Shown piece after piece: positions 46,212 to 58,842 of a DNA stretch of 64,000 bases. Under the pieces are notes generated by a model, which did not search any database, was not told the DNA's origin, and saw only the letters and a program-made list of their open reading frames with translations. How positions within the stretch are numbered: position 1 is the first letter of the stretch; the number at the start of each line of letters is the position of its first letter. This stretch comes from Siphlonurus alternatus (Eukaryota > Arthropoda > Insecta > Ephemeroptera > Siphlonuridae): positions 22,240,816 through 22,304,815 of the forward strand of contig OX463779.1 of NCBI GenBank assembly GCA_949825025.1. The letters are read 5' to 3'. A program made the translations under genes and the position numbers.

Positions 46212-46820
46212 TTGCTTATTTTATGTTTAAATTTCATCCTCCTAATATTATTGTGTATAATATAAAGCAGGTAAAAATATATAATTATGCAAATATAGTG
46301 TTCATTACGTTGAAATGTATCGTAACTGTAATAAGTATTTACGTGGTTTGATATTGGATGAGATAAATCAAGACAGTAAGTTATTATTTTATCATCGCTG
46401 TTCTCAACATTATAATTATCATCCATCATATCTTAAAGAGTATTTATTGAAGAACCATATTCGAATAAAAATGGGCGTTTCAAATTTTGCTTATAATAAA
46501 ATCTAAAGTGATGATTGTGCAAAAAGTTGGCAAAAGCATATCATCATCATTCAAATAATTCATCACATGAATATGAAAAATTATAAATAAATTTCAACCT
46601 GAAATGGACAAACACTTTAAATAAAAAATAATTTGTAATACAAGCCTAACATAAAAATGAATGCAGAATGAAAAAATAAATATATATAAAATAGTGTTTA
46701 TTATCAAACAGGACTCAAAAATGTTGTATAATATATAATTTGATAAAAAAAAATAACAAATTTACATCCAACAAAAAAGGAGCTCAAGTATTTCAAATTA
46801 GAGGTCACAAAATTTACAAG
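46212..46820. other. AT-rich non-coding DNA
   Basis: Nothing supported. A 63-codon AT-rich frame at 46315-46506 looks like chance. Confidence 0.45.
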
Positions 46821-46829
46821 TGCAGCCTG

Positions 46830-47110
46830 TCTGGCCGTGCATTTAAGAAGTATATAGAGCCACTGAGGTGCACAGAGCGGCAGGTAGAGCGGCCCGCCTC
46901 GACACACTTTCAGACTCGCACATGCCTCGTCGTATAGTGGAGGCCGAAGTCACCGTCGTCGCACTTCTCAACGCAAAAAAATATATATATATGCAAATGT
47001 ACATACGGACGTTTAAGAGAGGAGGAACCATACTAAGGAGTGCATCAAGTGTCGAAATAAGCCGTGTCCAACGACTATTACGCCCACAATACTGTAGTGA
47101 CGTCATTCAG
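46830..47110. promoter_or_regulatory. GC-richer islet with CRE upstream of exon candidate
   Basis: Patchy GC-rich sequence with open frames on both strands and TGACGTCA at 47098-47105, 72 bp before the exon candidate at 47178. A plus frame from ATG near 46922 reads MPRRIVEAEVTVVALLNAKK and then enters (TA)n sequence. Probably promoter or untranslated exon. Confidence 0.3.
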
Positions 47111-47177
47111 TCTCCCCCCTCCCCCTTTCACGAGAGAGGCTTATCTTGGACGGTGATCGCACTGCTGTCATTTCCAG

Positions 47178-47290
47178 GCAGAGGTGACTAAAACTGCTCC
47201 ACGCCCCTCGGGCCGCCGCGGCGACCAAAACGACCCGCTCGTTCAAATCTCCACCTCGACAATGGGAGGAAAAGTCCTCGAGAGATACAG
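47178..47290 (+). CDS. Probable internal exon, unidentified gene
   Basis: An acceptor TGCTGTCATTTCCAG (AG 47176-47177) opens a 113-nt GC-rich segment whose only protein-like frame reads AEVTKTAPRPSGRRGDQNDP, then LVQISTSTMGGKVLERY, ending ACAG|GTTTTT at 47290/47291. The peptide looks conserved in type (charged, then an STMGGKV-like turn). The acceptor is strong; the donor GTTTTT is non-consensus. The sequence becomes AT-rich immediately after, as expected for an intron. I recognise no family. Confidence 0.45.
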
Positions 47291-47399
47291 GTTTTTATAC
47301 TGGCGCAACGCCATATTAATAAAAATAAAACTAATAATTTATTTATGTAATAAGATGAACATGAACAATAAAGCGGATACCTAAATTGGTTACAACAAA

Positions 47400-48600
47400 G
47401 ATCTATACAAATAACCTTAATTATTAAGTGTGGTTAACTTATCAGTATATATATTTACGACTCTTTAAAAATATATATTATATATCATTACTTTAGTCTT
47501 TAGTTCGTATTTCGTAATGTATAGAGCCTGCAAAATGGACCATTAAAATATATTAAATTTGTACGTTGTTTGTAACACTATAATACACTATATAATATAC
47601 TATACTATATACGTGTGAATATATACGATATAAACGTAGCATATTTATTTTCTTCTTTTAAATTTTTATCCTGGTATTTTTAGACCTGTTGTTTTTGTTT
47701 TCTTTAAATTTCTGAAATTTCACAATTTAACCTAATATATATCCGAATCACTGCAAATAAATAATGTCCATTTTATTTTGATGTAGACGATAACTACTTA
47801 ATATACAGCTCTTTTATGTTATCTGTAGCATCGTGTTATATAAAAGAGGGGGTCGGATCAGAGTTATAAGCTAAAACCAATTCAACCTTAAAACTAGATC
47901 GGTGGCAATTAAGGCTTTAATAAAGTTTAGTAGATTTTATCAAAATATTAAAGTATATATATTATGCTGGATGGTCTATAAAGGACGATAAATATTTTAA
48001 AAATTTTATTCTTTTAATTAATTAGTTGTATCTATATACATACGGTATGTGTTATAATAGTGTAATAATATATTTAAATTATCAGTGAATTAATTAATTT
48101 TTTTATATTATATATTCCAATTAATCGTTTAAATAATATATATAAGTATAAATTTAACGCTCAAAAATATATTATATAATACCAGTGTGTATACCACAAA
48201 CTGAATTGTTATACTGGTCATATAATTTGAAAACATTATGCGCGCCTGAGTGCAGTTCACAATATTATTACCGGAAGAAATAAAATAAATCGTCTCCCAG
48301 ACTCTTCAGGTAAAAGAAATGCAACAATGTCCGCCAGCTCAATATTAAATTCTTATAAATTGTTTTAAATTTCTGCAGTCGATCGTCGTGCACAATTGAT
48401 ATTTGATAATCATAAACTTAGGATCGGCGAAGATTGCCCAGCATACATCAAACGGTATGTAAAACACAAATAGTTTAATAAACTTATTGTTGCATGGCGA
48501 TGTCAGGGATTTTCATTTTCTATATATATATAAAAAAAAAATGATAACAGATCCGTCATCCGTCCTATTGACCTGCAGTGCGACACGTAAAAGAAATAAG
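47400..48600. other. AT-rich non-coding DNA
   Basis: Nothing recognised. Confidence 0.5.
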
Positions 48601-48609
48601 GTATAAAGG

Positions 48610-48652
48610 CTTCTTCTTCTTCTTCTTTTTCTTCTTTTTTTTTTTTTTTAAT
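48610..48652. repeat. (CTT)n and T-rich microsatellite
   Basis: About eight CTT units followed by a T run. Confidence 0.85.
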
Positions 48653-49384
48653 ATGGAATCAATTGTTAATTTGGTAAACTATATATATAAATATATATTA
48701 TATATATATACAAATTAATACTTTTATACTGAATCACGTACTTATTGCCTCTTTCGATTACAATTTTATTGTTAATTATATAGGTCCGAGTGTTTGGAGT
48801 GCTCTTTCTAGCTCGAGAATAATCACGAATATTATATTAATAATATAATTATGTACTAAATATATATAATATAAAATAATTCATTGTGAAGGAAATTTAT
48901 AATTTTATAAAAAGATGTTATTGAAAACACACTTGCATTGCATTTAATTTGAAATATATATTTACGTCATTGATTATTTACATTCAGCAGATAAATCATT
49001 ATTTGCATTGTTGCGAAAATTTGCGGTTGTTCTTGGGTGTACCATAATTTTATAATTTTCATAATTTTTTTGAAACGGAGTGTATCGCAACGCTCACAAA
49101 AATAAAACAGCTTCTGACATCTGTAGGACAGAGTAGTAACTTGGTGAAACTGGTGAAACTAAAGTTTAGTTCATAACTTTGGCAGTAGAGGGCTTATTTA
49201 GAAAAATAGGGCGCGAGATAATCAAAACAGATGTCAAACAAGTGGCTTGTTAATGCAACGATGAGTGCTAAAAATAAACAATTTACAATTTGAAGATGTT
49301 ACAAGCGTGCACTCCTGCCGTAAACAATGAACATTTCTTCGTGACACTTTATTATTAATGAAACCATCTTGTCGTGAACGTGTG

Positions 49385-49415
49385 TGACGTCATTGGCCTC
49401 AATAGTCAAAGGTCA
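49385..49415. promoter_or_regulatory. CRE plus DR1 nuclear-receptor site
   Basis: TGACGTCA (49385-49392) is followed after 11 bp by AGTCAAAGGTCA (49404-49415), a DR1-type element. The same pairing occurs at 7205-7239 with the DR1 on the other strand. Confidence 0.4.
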
Positions 49416-49714
49416 ACAGACAATTAATTAAGTGTGGTTTTTTCACGCTTGTGCTGCCCTCCACAACACCAATATTTCACACAGACTTTCCCCCAACCCC
49501 ACAATCAATTATTTAGAGAAAGTGATTTGAGTGAATTTCAGGTTAAATTAATTAATCTAGACTATAATTGTTACCGTTCGAATGACGCGCGCGAACGGCG
49601 CGATAATGGTGCTTTGAAAACAATTTTTACCTGCCGTAACATTATTTTTTATTTCCAAGGATTTGAGCTTCTGAAATTCCTATAGTTATAATTTTTTAAT
49701 CCATTATATATATA

Positions 49715-49741
49715 CAGGGAACACCATAATAGTGTTCCCTG
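49715..49741. repeat. Hairpin CAGGGAACAC / GTGTTCCCTG
   Basis: Perfect 10-bp stem with a 7-nt loop; a partial third copy TGTTCCCTGATAT follows at 49749. Confidence 0.6.
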
Positions 49742-49986
49742 ATAATCTGTTCCCTGATATATAGTCAGCAATAAACGCGTGTATCAAGCTAGAATTCACA
49801 CAAGTGTGCATTGAATTTTTATTTGCTCGTGCTAATTTTAAGACAATGTGAAAGATCATCTTCTAATTCCACCCTCTCCCACTACCGAGGCCCCTAAATC
49901 AATTGAAAGTATTGAAGTATATTTTATAACATTATTATACATTTCAAAATCAAAGGAATAAATTCAACACTATTAACATTATTATG

Positions 49987-50105
<119 letters not shown>

Positions 50106-50404
50106 CTCCTGAAAACAATGAACAGAACATGTTCAATAAAAAAAAAAAATCTAATGTATGAATTCGAACATAAACATATTTGACATGAAATATTCGTTTT
50201 AAATGTGAACGTGGTGAAAACTGATTAGATTTATCATATTTATAAAATGACTGCATGCACTTATATAGTTGTAACCAGCTGTTATTTCAGTCGTATTTCT
50301 TGATAAAGACTAAGGAATTTGTTATTTTCTCTTTGTACTGATAAAAATAAACCTGCAGTTCATTACACGTGCATTACAGGTGTCTGGCTGACATTTTTAG
50401 TCCT

Positions 50405-50465
50405 GGTTTGCAAGCGTGGGGGGCGTGGTGGGGGCGTACTGAGATAACTGGCGCACGCCCCCGCA
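50405..50465. promoter_or_regulatory. Cluster of GGGGCGTGG/GCCCCC boxes
   Basis: GGGGGGCGTGG, GGGGGCGTAC and CACGCCCCCG within 60 bp resemble KLF/Sp sites in a small GC islet. No exon recognised. Confidence 0.3.
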
Positions 50466-50469
50466 ACAA

Positions 50470-51650
50470 CTCAATTGCTCTATATATACATTGCATGCAC
50501 GCGCAATATTTTCTATGATAATTTTCTCTTATAATGTATGACATATGTTTAACTTAAGAAATATTATTATTAATATACTGTAATTGAATATTATATTATA
50601 ATTACTTTAAACGGCTTTAAACTAGATATGTCAAACTAAATATAAATTCATAAACAGAGAAAATAATTGTTTATTTGTAATATAAGAAGTTAAAAAATAT
50701 AAAAATATTTCATCATGCCCGCAAAAATGTCAACAAATATAGTGACAATATATCAAGTTAATTTAATTTTTACTCACTAAAAAGTAATGTTATAGAAAAT
50801 TGTTTGGTTTAATTAATATTTCTTGAATTGAAAAAAAAAGTGTTTTAATTAATTACAGCAATTTAAAAATTAAAAAATATTGTTTGTTTACACGTTTACA
50901 GAGTGTATCATAGGATTAATATATAGCTATTTATTATAAACTATCTACTTACATTAATAATCTCCATTCATTTCACTTTCTTTGAGAATGTATATAGCAG
51001 AGCAAATGCAATATTATCTTAGCTGCTGTGTGCATGATATACTGTACAATATAAATCTTGTCAGTTTAATAACATTAATTTTTAAATGAAAGACACGTAC
51101 AAAGGGATAAATACAGAGTGATGAGTTTGAATCCAGGTCAGACCTTGAACGGTTCAATCACTCTCGGGTTCTTTCACTCACTCGTTCACTACTGCAGAAA
51201 GTCTTTGAAATCGGGCGGACAACACGAGGCAGTAGGTTTGTTTGGACCAAAAGAAAATAAACAAAGGTACGCAGCTACTCACACTAGCATACTGCCCATT
51301 AATACAAAATGATGGGTACAAGTGATGACGTCCAAATCTCTAAGCCAATATCAGCGAACGTATGGTGTCCATCCTTGATCCTTGTTTTAATAATTTATGT
51401 TAATCATTACGTTGCTATATATTAATTATTGTAAGCATGGAATTAATTTTCTTTATTTCTATGCGGGTTCATTTTTAAACAAGATTAAGCCAGTTTGAAA
51501 GTAAAGTTGTGTGATGAAAAACTACGTACGTCTTCCAAATATTATAATTTTTATCTATTTCATTAAAAAAAAATAAACAAAAATTCACTCCCAAATTCTC
51601 GATATATTAATATGTTGTTTTAAGTATAGCGTGTGGGCATTTCCAATCCA
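50470..51650. other. AT-rich non-coding DNA
   Basis: Nothing supported; a small GC-richer patch with a 64-codon frame (51118-51312) has no recognisable features. Confidence 0.45.
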
Positions 51651-51656
51651 TCTTTC

Positions 51657-51664
51657 CTCTGGTC
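51657..51664 (+). repeat. 8-bp target-site duplication, left copy
   Basis: CTCTGGTC, repeated exactly at 52122-52129. Confidence 0.9.
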
Positions 51665-52121
51665 CAGGGCTATGCTCTATTGGGATGGGGGTATACGCAG
51701 TTCGAGAAAAGTGGACCTTTTAGGCCACGCCTCCTGGTAACCTTATGGGAAAACCACCAACTTTGGTGCCAATTTCCAGAGCTCCTGAGGAATTATGGTG
51801 GAAGATGAGACTGTTTGGGGGTAATTTGTGCTGAAAATTACGATTTTTGAATCGTTGAAGTCGACCACTTAACGATAACACCTACTTTTTGAGGTTGAAA
51901 ACTTCCTGTCTTTTGATTGGTCAGTTCCATTTAATGGACTTAAATGCCCATTCGAAAAGTGGACTTTTTTCTGGCCTGTGATTGGTTCATCACGTTGCTT
52001 AGCAACCAATAAAGAGCCGCGAAAAAATCAACAAACTCTCTGTGGCCAATCAGAAATTAGGAAAGTGAACTCATATACCAGAACGGAGCGTGTATACCCG
52101 ATTCTTAAAAGTATAACCCTG
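51665..52121. mobile_element. 457-bp hAT MITE with exact 8-bp duplication
   Basis: The ends CAGGGCTATGCTCT and (inverted) CAGGGTTATACTTT, together with the exact 8-bp duplication CTCTGGTC, identify a non-autonomous hAT element. Imperfect pairing continues inward (GGGGTATACGC against GGGTATACACGC). The interior has no protein frame but is unusually rich in promoter-type boxes: ATTGG at 51916 and 51981, CCAAT at 52006 and 52046, and GTTGCTTAGCAAC at 51994-52006. Confidence 0.9.
51994..52010. promoter_or_regulatory. X-box fused to CCAAT box
   Basis: GTTGCTTAGCAAC (RFX-type X-box) runs directly into CCAAT, sharing its AC. X-box and CCAAT (NF-Y) pairs are a known co-operative promoter arrangement in animals. 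Here it is carried inside a hAT MITE. Confidence 0.45.
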
Positions 52122-52139
52122 CTCTGGTCTCGCCAGTGA

Positions 52140-55100
52140 CCACTTGCTAAAACTAGTTGGAGGATTTAGAAGGAGGAAGACTTGCAGGTGGTTATGAAAC
52201 CTCCATTAACTACCCACCGTAACCAGTTATAGTTACTACTAGGATATGAAATTGTAGCTTACTAGTAACCCCTTCCTTGAACAGATTGTATTTTTATTAT
52301 TTGTTAATTTGCTCAATTTTTATATCGAAACTCAGGAGTAAGACAGCAGCTCAGTGCTTTTTCTATTGCTTTTGTTTCATGCTGAAATAAAATTCTACAT
52401 GCAGTTGGCCAGTTGCACTAATGAAGTTTGTGGTTTTACTTGATTTATATATATGATACCATGTTGTGCAGTTTACTTTTTAAAAAAAAAAAATTGAAAG
52501 GAAAATTTACATCAATTTAGAATTTACTTGAATACTTCGAACACACTACTCATTTAAACGATTGTGCTTCGCAAAATTGTTTAATTATAACCAATAATCT
52601 GTCCCACGCGCATATAAATATATCAAAGACTCAAGATGAATTAAATTATTATATACATCAGCTGCTAAAACTCTGTTGATAGAATGCCAAATTAATCCAA
52701 TATGCCTCCTCAATACCTTGAGCATGGATATTTAAAATATATTAAAAAAATCATTCAAACTATTTATCTTATAATAAATTTTAAATATAATAAATATATG
52801 CATTGAAATATTTTCTTCACTCACAATCAGTATGTGTAATTTTATAAGTTAAGAAAACAGATAAATTATAAAGATTTAAGGCGTAATAACATTCAATGCT
52901 CGTATAGCATAAATTTAACGTTCATGCATTTATATTTTACAAACATGTCAAAAAAACTCAATTTAAATGCCATTAATGTAAAATATAACAACATGAAGCA
53001 ATTGATTTATTTTTTCAGTCTTGGAAATTTCCAGGAAGCAAATTGTATATCTTTCATAAGATAAAAATATTAAAGATGTTAAAAAAAAAACAACTAAAAA
53101 TATAGCAAAATAATGAATATATTAAAGCATATAAGGATTCAATTAAGAAATCTAGATAAATGACAACAAAGAGAGATGACAGATAACACATTTTTATCAA
53201 AAAGAATAGTAGAACGTGTGATAAGATCACAACACAATTTTAAAGGTGACAATGTGGCTGATAAGCGCCGTCGTGCTACGTACGCAGCCTTGATGACAGC
53301 TAAACTTTATGAGAGTCACTGTCTCGCTAATACAGTGACGTTTCTATGGCACAAACAATAATGTATTCTCCACACACAAAACGTAACTCGTGTCTAATTT
53401 TATAATAATGCAACGATGCTGAGGTCAATAAAACTTAAGATTTAAGTCTTATCTATAACCAAGGTGGGCAAAATTTATCTGTGTATAGCTTCAGTGAAAC
53501 ATTTTTTCTGCATTGTACAGCAAAAAAATAAAACTTTTCAAAACAAAATTTGCATAAGATTTGAAGAAATGAACATATCACCAGCTATAATATTATATAT
53601 AATTACCAATCTCAAAGTTTAACAATGCACGCTTTTTAATGACATTGAAATATCATGATATATAATATATTTATTATATAGATTAAATAAATATATCCTA
53701 AGCAAGCTCATCAATAAATAAAATTATTGATTAACAATTATATATATTAAAATGTGTTCTACTTCAATATTTAAACGGCATTGCTCTCTTCATCGTTTAT
53801 ATTTTCTACAAGAGCAAAATGTTGTGTTTACAATTTAACATGTTTTCCTGAAGCAAATGCCCTTGAAATACTGAAATAAACTAAATGTCTAAACGTCTAA
53901 ACAGCTAGAGGTAGAAATAATGGATGTATAATATCTCAACATTACTATAATTAATAACTTTATGGCAGAAATATATACTCGAACAAAGAACAAGGGAAAA
54001 ATAATATTTTTGTAACAACTATAATATATAATTAATTTGTGTATACTATATAGTACGTATGGGATATAATATATAGTATAATACATGGGCAAAATCGTAC
54101 CACGTGAAAATAGCCAAAATGTAAATATATTTAAATTTATATATATATATTTAAAAAGCATGTAAACGTTAATTTTGCCATTGGTAAATATATTAAAATG
54201 TTGTATGTATATATAATTATAGTCACGATCGCAAATGCAAAATGTGCTGCAATTTTCAGAAGATTCAATGAAAATTATATAATTACAGAAACGTATAATT
54301 TTTCAGAAAAAAAAAATGAAGTGTATAATATGGAAATATCTAACCGTAAAAAAAGTCTTTTAAATGTAATCATGGCCTGCATGAGGGAGATTTTTTTAAA
54401 GAACATATGCATGGGTGAAGCAGCTAGGGGTGTTATAATTATTTTTGTTTAACGTGTGTATTTAATAATAAAATGACAGGGCCATTTCCATCGCTCTCGG
54501 TGCATGCTCTTTTTAATTATAAAAATTAAAAATAATATAAATAATAATATTATAATAATACAATGTCATTGTAGGTGCAGTATATTCTGCATGATCTCGA
54601 ATATACCTTCGAGCAGTACGTACTTTATAATATTCATCCAATTGCATATAGATGTGATCTAACTTTAACCCAGACTTAACTTTGTTGATTTTGATTGTTG
54701 CAATAATTGAAATTAACAAACTTAGGCCTGGTTCAAAGTTAGAACTCATCAATTGTTTTTTTTTGTTTTTTTTTTTAATATTATTATTTTACTCTAATGC
54801 ACTGCATGCAGGTGATGAAGGCATGCAAGCTTTGCAAGTGGGATAATCGAAAATTGAAATGAAAATAAAATCTTGTTTATTGAAGTCAAACTTACAAGTT
54901 AAAACATATTCTCATGCATAATTAGCATTCATATACACGTACATTTTGAGGCAATTTAGCTAAAGATTGTGAAATTAAATAATTTTCAATTATGTCAAGC
55001 GGCTATATATGTATAGTCAAACGGTGAGCTAATTTATCTGAATTCCAAATTATTATATATGTATATTTGATTTTTTTTAATAAGAAGAAAGGAAATAAAT

Positions 55101-55400
55101 TTGGAACATCAAATTTTTATGTATAATATGATTTATAGATTGTAATTTAATGTAAGCACTAAACTAGCATGCATTATAAACAGAGGATATTGAAATTTGT
55201 CAAATATACCTTTCCAATAAATCTAAATTGACTAAATATATTATGTTGCTAAAAAAAAAAATAAATAAATAAAAATATCCGTCAGTTTTGTTCCAATTTT
55301 TCCGAGTATTAAAAAATAATTGTATCGCGCGAGGATATACCTATTAAACGTTTAAGTAAGACAAATTGAACAATTTTTTGTGTACCACAATTAAACGTTA
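52140..55400. other. AT-rich non-coding DNA
   Basis: No convincing gene. A 61-codon plus frame at 53176-53361 (MTDNTFLSKRIVERVIRSQH onward) is partly GC-richer but has no splice or family support. Confidence 0.45.
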
Positions 55401-55409
55401 TTGCTTGTT

Positions 55410-55680
55410 CAAGTGCATGGGGGAAGGGGGGGGGAGTAGCCTGCAATCAAGACACGCTTGCAGGCTCACGTACTCCGCAAGGGCCGCCCCCTGGCAAGCT
55501 ATCACGCCACTGCCCATGAGCAGAGTGGGCGCAGTAGGAGCAGATGGCCGCCGTATTGACGTCAGACTACTCCATTGTTGTCGGGGCAGCGCTCTCGAGC
55601 CGCCGCCGGGAGGAAACCGGAGCACCAACTTTAAGTACCTGATAGAGAAAATAAACCAGCAGCACTTCATCAGAGCTTAA
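55410..55680. promoter_or_regulatory. GC-rich islet with CRE and YY1 motif, first-exon candidate
   Basis: A 270-bp islet carries TGACGTCA (55557-55564) next to GCAGATGGCCGCCG (YY1-like, plus strand). On the minus strand a pyrimidine tract TTTATTTTCTCTATCAG ends at about 55643 and is followed by a frame VLKVGAPVSSRRRLESAAPT with a stop soon after. A longer open frame exists on each strand. Either a promoter/5' exon on the plus strand or a short terminal exon on the minus strand is possible. Confidence 0.3.
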
Positions 55681-55689
55681 TTTATGACA

Positions 55690-56760
55690 ATTGCCGGTGG
55701 AATGTTTATTAATATTCAAGTCTGCAGCAGCGCCTCAAGGAGGCCGGGAACGTCTCCTTAAGTGCAGCATGATGATTCTTTTCTACCGTCTAAACTGTCC
55801 AACTAATCAACGCAATCAAAATACAATTTTTATTATAGTTACCAATTAAATTTTCAGAAAATAAAATCCATAAAGTTATTGTGTGCATGTTAATAAGGAA
55901 AGAACATATTTCTCAAATAACTGGTGTGTAGCCTCTGTGTTTTCAACCTGGATTTTTCATCTTCACCTTGAAAATGGCTCTATATATTATATATAGCTAG
56001 TCTATAGCGTTAATTTATCTGAACAGTATATCAATATTAGAGAAACACTTTCAAAGTGATATTATATAGCTTGCATTGAAAGATAAAGGTAATAAATTAT
56101 GTGTATTATATTAGTGTTGAAAAATATTGACATGTCCCTGAAATATCTGGCCATGTTTATTTATTAATTAACTGTCTCTTTTGTACTAATATAGCATAAA
56201 GTCTAAAAATAGAACTCATAATTGACATAACTCCCCTGTATTGAAATAATTTAGATTATATCCTTATTACATTCCCCTTTCATATTAAAATATAAATATA
56301 ATAGAGCTTATAATAATAGATTTTCTGCCTCCTTCCTAGGTCAAAGCCATAAAGTACTATGCTAATTTGATTACACAATAGTATGATTGCAAAAGTATAT
56401 TGCCCAGAGGACTCATATATAATAAAATATAAATAAGCATGTTCCGGAAATTATTAACAATTATAAATTCCAAAAAAGTATATATATATATAAAAAAAAC
56501 AATGTAATACAACTTAAAATTGTCTATACGTTTTTTTTTTTTTTTTTTTTTTTTAATATAATTTTGAGAACACAGTTCTGAATTTGCTTTCGTGAGGATA
56601 AAATATAATGTTGGTTTGGAAACGATGCTAACAGAACTCATAAAAAAAAATCTCAATTTTCTTTTGATATCTCTAAGTATGCATTAATGGCTTTTGCTAT
56701 AAACCTGCACTTAAAATTACAATTTTTTTCTTTCGTATATATTATGTACTTTTAACAAAT
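55690..56760. other. AT-rich non-coding DNA
   Basis: Nothing supported. A 24-T run lies at 56531-56554. Confidence 0.45.
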
Positions 56761-56770
56761 CAGTCTTATT

Positions 56771-56976
56771 TTATTGAACCTCGTAGTACCAGATAATAAA
56801 ATAACGAGATCTGCTTGAAATTTCACACAGTTGCTGTACGTATTCTGCTAACTCAGCTTGCGGCGGCCGTACACCGTAGGTTGTTCCGACCTGTCTCACG
56901 GCTCGTGCGTCACTGGGGCAGCATTCCTCCAGCCCCATCTGTCCTACACTTGGGCCCAACAGCCTGGCTCTCTTAG
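56771..56976 (-). CDS. Possible exon, strand not certain
   Basis: On the minus strand an acceptor GTTTTACCTCGCAG leads into a frame KRARLLGPSVGQMGLEECCP, then SDARAVRQVGTTYGVRPPQA, ELAEYVQQLCEISSRSRYFI, ending IWYYEVQ and stop near 56771. On the plus strand the same islet is bounded by TTCTGCTAACTCAG (acceptor, AG 56855-56856) and GAG|GTAAAA (donor, 56983/56984), with an open frame RRPYTVGCSDLSHGSCVTGA onward. The two readings use nearly the same borders. The minus peptide looks more protein-like; the plus reading has the better pair of splice sites. Family unknown. Confidence 0.35.
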
Positions 56977-57129
56977 CTGCGAGGTAAAACGTGGCTTTAA
57001 TGTTATGTCAAACATTACACAGATACACACCCTTGCCATCGTGATGCGAGCTGCTAAGAAATGAATTTTGATATTGTCAGTATAATATAAGAATGACGGC
57101 CATCTTGTTTGTGGTGAGATTTGGACATC

Positions 57130-57840
57130 AACATGGTGGATTCAAGTATTATCGTGTCTCTTATGATTATATTTAATTTCATATTTTACTCAATTAAAAA
57201 AAAAACAAAAAAAATCGATGGATATTTATAAATTATTTGTGCGAAAAAAAAAATAACAATAATTAAATAAATTTAGAAAATATACATCACCCACTTTTTA
57301 GAATTTTCTATTCCATATCAATTTATAATAAGTATACAGTTAATATACGAGGACTTTATTCACACAAATTGAAATTCTATATCCATGAAGTGTTCATCCT
57401 ACTACATAATACGGTCTCTGTATACTAGAAGTATTACGTGCTTTTTTATGAAGGCGAGGTTCTTATTGCCAGACGGTGCATGCATGCACGTAGGAGGAGG
57501 TATAAAATGTGTATGTCAGTTTTTACTAACAAATTCTATAAAAGACAGCTTTTTCTTTGCATATAGATTTGCTAAGAAAAAAAAAATCATTAATTGATGA
57601 AATTTATTCATAAACAATATGCCATGATTATAATTTTTTTTAGTTTGTTTCTGAATTTTTATAATTATTTCTTCTTGTGACTCAAACATGATTTCTCTAA
57701 TATTTTTTGGCATGGTTTTATTATAGTTACTTGTTTGTGTGTTTTTTTCAGACGGAAGTGGATTTTTTTGGAATTAAAAATTATTTGAATACTTCCTGGT
57801 GTTTTTTTTTTTTAATTTACAAGACTTCCAGCAGAAAGTT
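57130..57840. other. AT-rich non-coding DNA
   Basis: Starts with GGCCATCTTG (57099-57108, YY1-like). No coding frame supported. Confidence 0.45.
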
Positions 57841-57853
57841 CCATTTATTGCAG

Positions 57854-58006
57854 ATGTCACGCGAGGTCTCTGGTCATCAGGTAGGCAAGGTCGCGGTCAG
57901 CCGGTCACCCGCACGTCACAACATGTTATACTACAAGAGCAAAGTAGCAGGACGCACCAATTTAACGTCTGAGAACACAATTTGCTTATTATCTCGTGAC
58001 CAATGA
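57854..58006 (+). CDS. Possible 3'-terminal coding exon, unidentified
   Basis: The acceptor CCATTTATTGCAG (AG 57852-57853) is followed by 50 codons open to TGA 58004-58006: MSREVSGHQVGKVAVSRSPA, RHNMLYYKSKVAGRTNLTSE, NTICLLSRDQ. The segment is GC-richer than its flanks, and AATAAA follows the stop by 86 nt at 58092-58097. A donor-like CAG|GTAGGC lies inside at about 57881, so a shorter internal exon is an alternative. No family recognised. Confidence 0.35.
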   Translation: MSREVSGHQVGKVAVSRSPARHNMLYYKSKVAGRTNLTSENTICLLSRDQ

Positions 58007-58091
58007 CGCAAATGTAGAAAAAAATTACAAGCAGATAATAATAGGAACATGCGATTGCCAGTTAAAAATACTATGTTTTTGTTACTATATT

Positions 58092-58097
58092 AATAAA
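58092..58097 (+). terminator. AATAAA poly(A) signal
   Basis: Hexamer 86 nt beyond the stop at 58004-58006. Common by chance in this composition. Confidence 0.25.
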
Positions 58098-58106
58098 TTT
58101 ATAAGT

Positions 58107-58108
<2 letters not shown>

Positions 58109-58178
<70 letters not shown>
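58109..58178. repeat. (TA)n microsatellite
   Basis: About 70 bp of uninterrupted TA. Confidence 0.97.
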
Positions 58179-58179
<1 letters not shown>

Positions 58180-58182
<3 letters not shown>

Positions 58183-58780
58183 TATATATGCAGCTTCAAA
58201 ATAAATATTTTAACTGTTTATCATCCATTTTAGTAACAATGAAAACCTACTAAGATTATCTTTGATGCACAAATAGAATAATTATTTGTGGAATATCTTT
58301 TATTGTTAATAAAACATTAAAAATTAGAAGATTCTTAGCACCAATTTAATTATTGCTAAACATAATAAGAAATTCAGTAAATAATGTGAGCAAAAAGTAC
58401 ACAAATATAATATAAAAATATATGGACAATTTTTGTTGCTCCGAGTGTATAATATACACCATCACGACTGTATATAACAGACTTTAGATGTGTAAAAAAA
58501 GGAAAAAGATCTCTGATTGAGGATGTAAGAGATGCTTGAAATAAATTTTTACAACCTTCGTTGTAAAACTATATTGTTACAGTCATGCTGTATGTAACAT
58601 CGACAAAATTCAAAGAAATAAAACTTATTAAATAGAGGATAGAGGATCATGATGTTATGGAGAAAAAAATACAACAATCATGAAGTGTTTCAAGTCTTCA
58701 ATTTTCAACCATCATTTCTATTTTTTTTCTATAGATGCTGTTGTTATCTAGCTTGTATCCAGTCAGGTATATATACTCAG
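58180..58780. other. AT-rich non-coding DNA
   Basis: Nothing recognised. Confidence 0.5.
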
Positions 58781-58842
58781 GTGTGCATGCTCTAGTAGTT
58801 AGACACGGCCAGCATATAGCAACAGTCCAAGAGAGCTTGTAG

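Noticed and set aside
44447..46212. Minus-strand frames with repeated NSFIFELL-type segments
   Set aside because: By-products of the 167-bp satellite; the repeated peptide reflects DNA periodicity, not a repeat protein.
46315..46506. 63-codon plus-strand frame
   Set aside because: AT-driven residue composition (Tyr/Asn/Lys/Ile) and no supporting signals.
53176..53361. 61-codon frame MTDNTFLSKR onward
   Set aside because: An ATG is present but there is no promoter, splice or family support, and half lies in AT-rich sequence.
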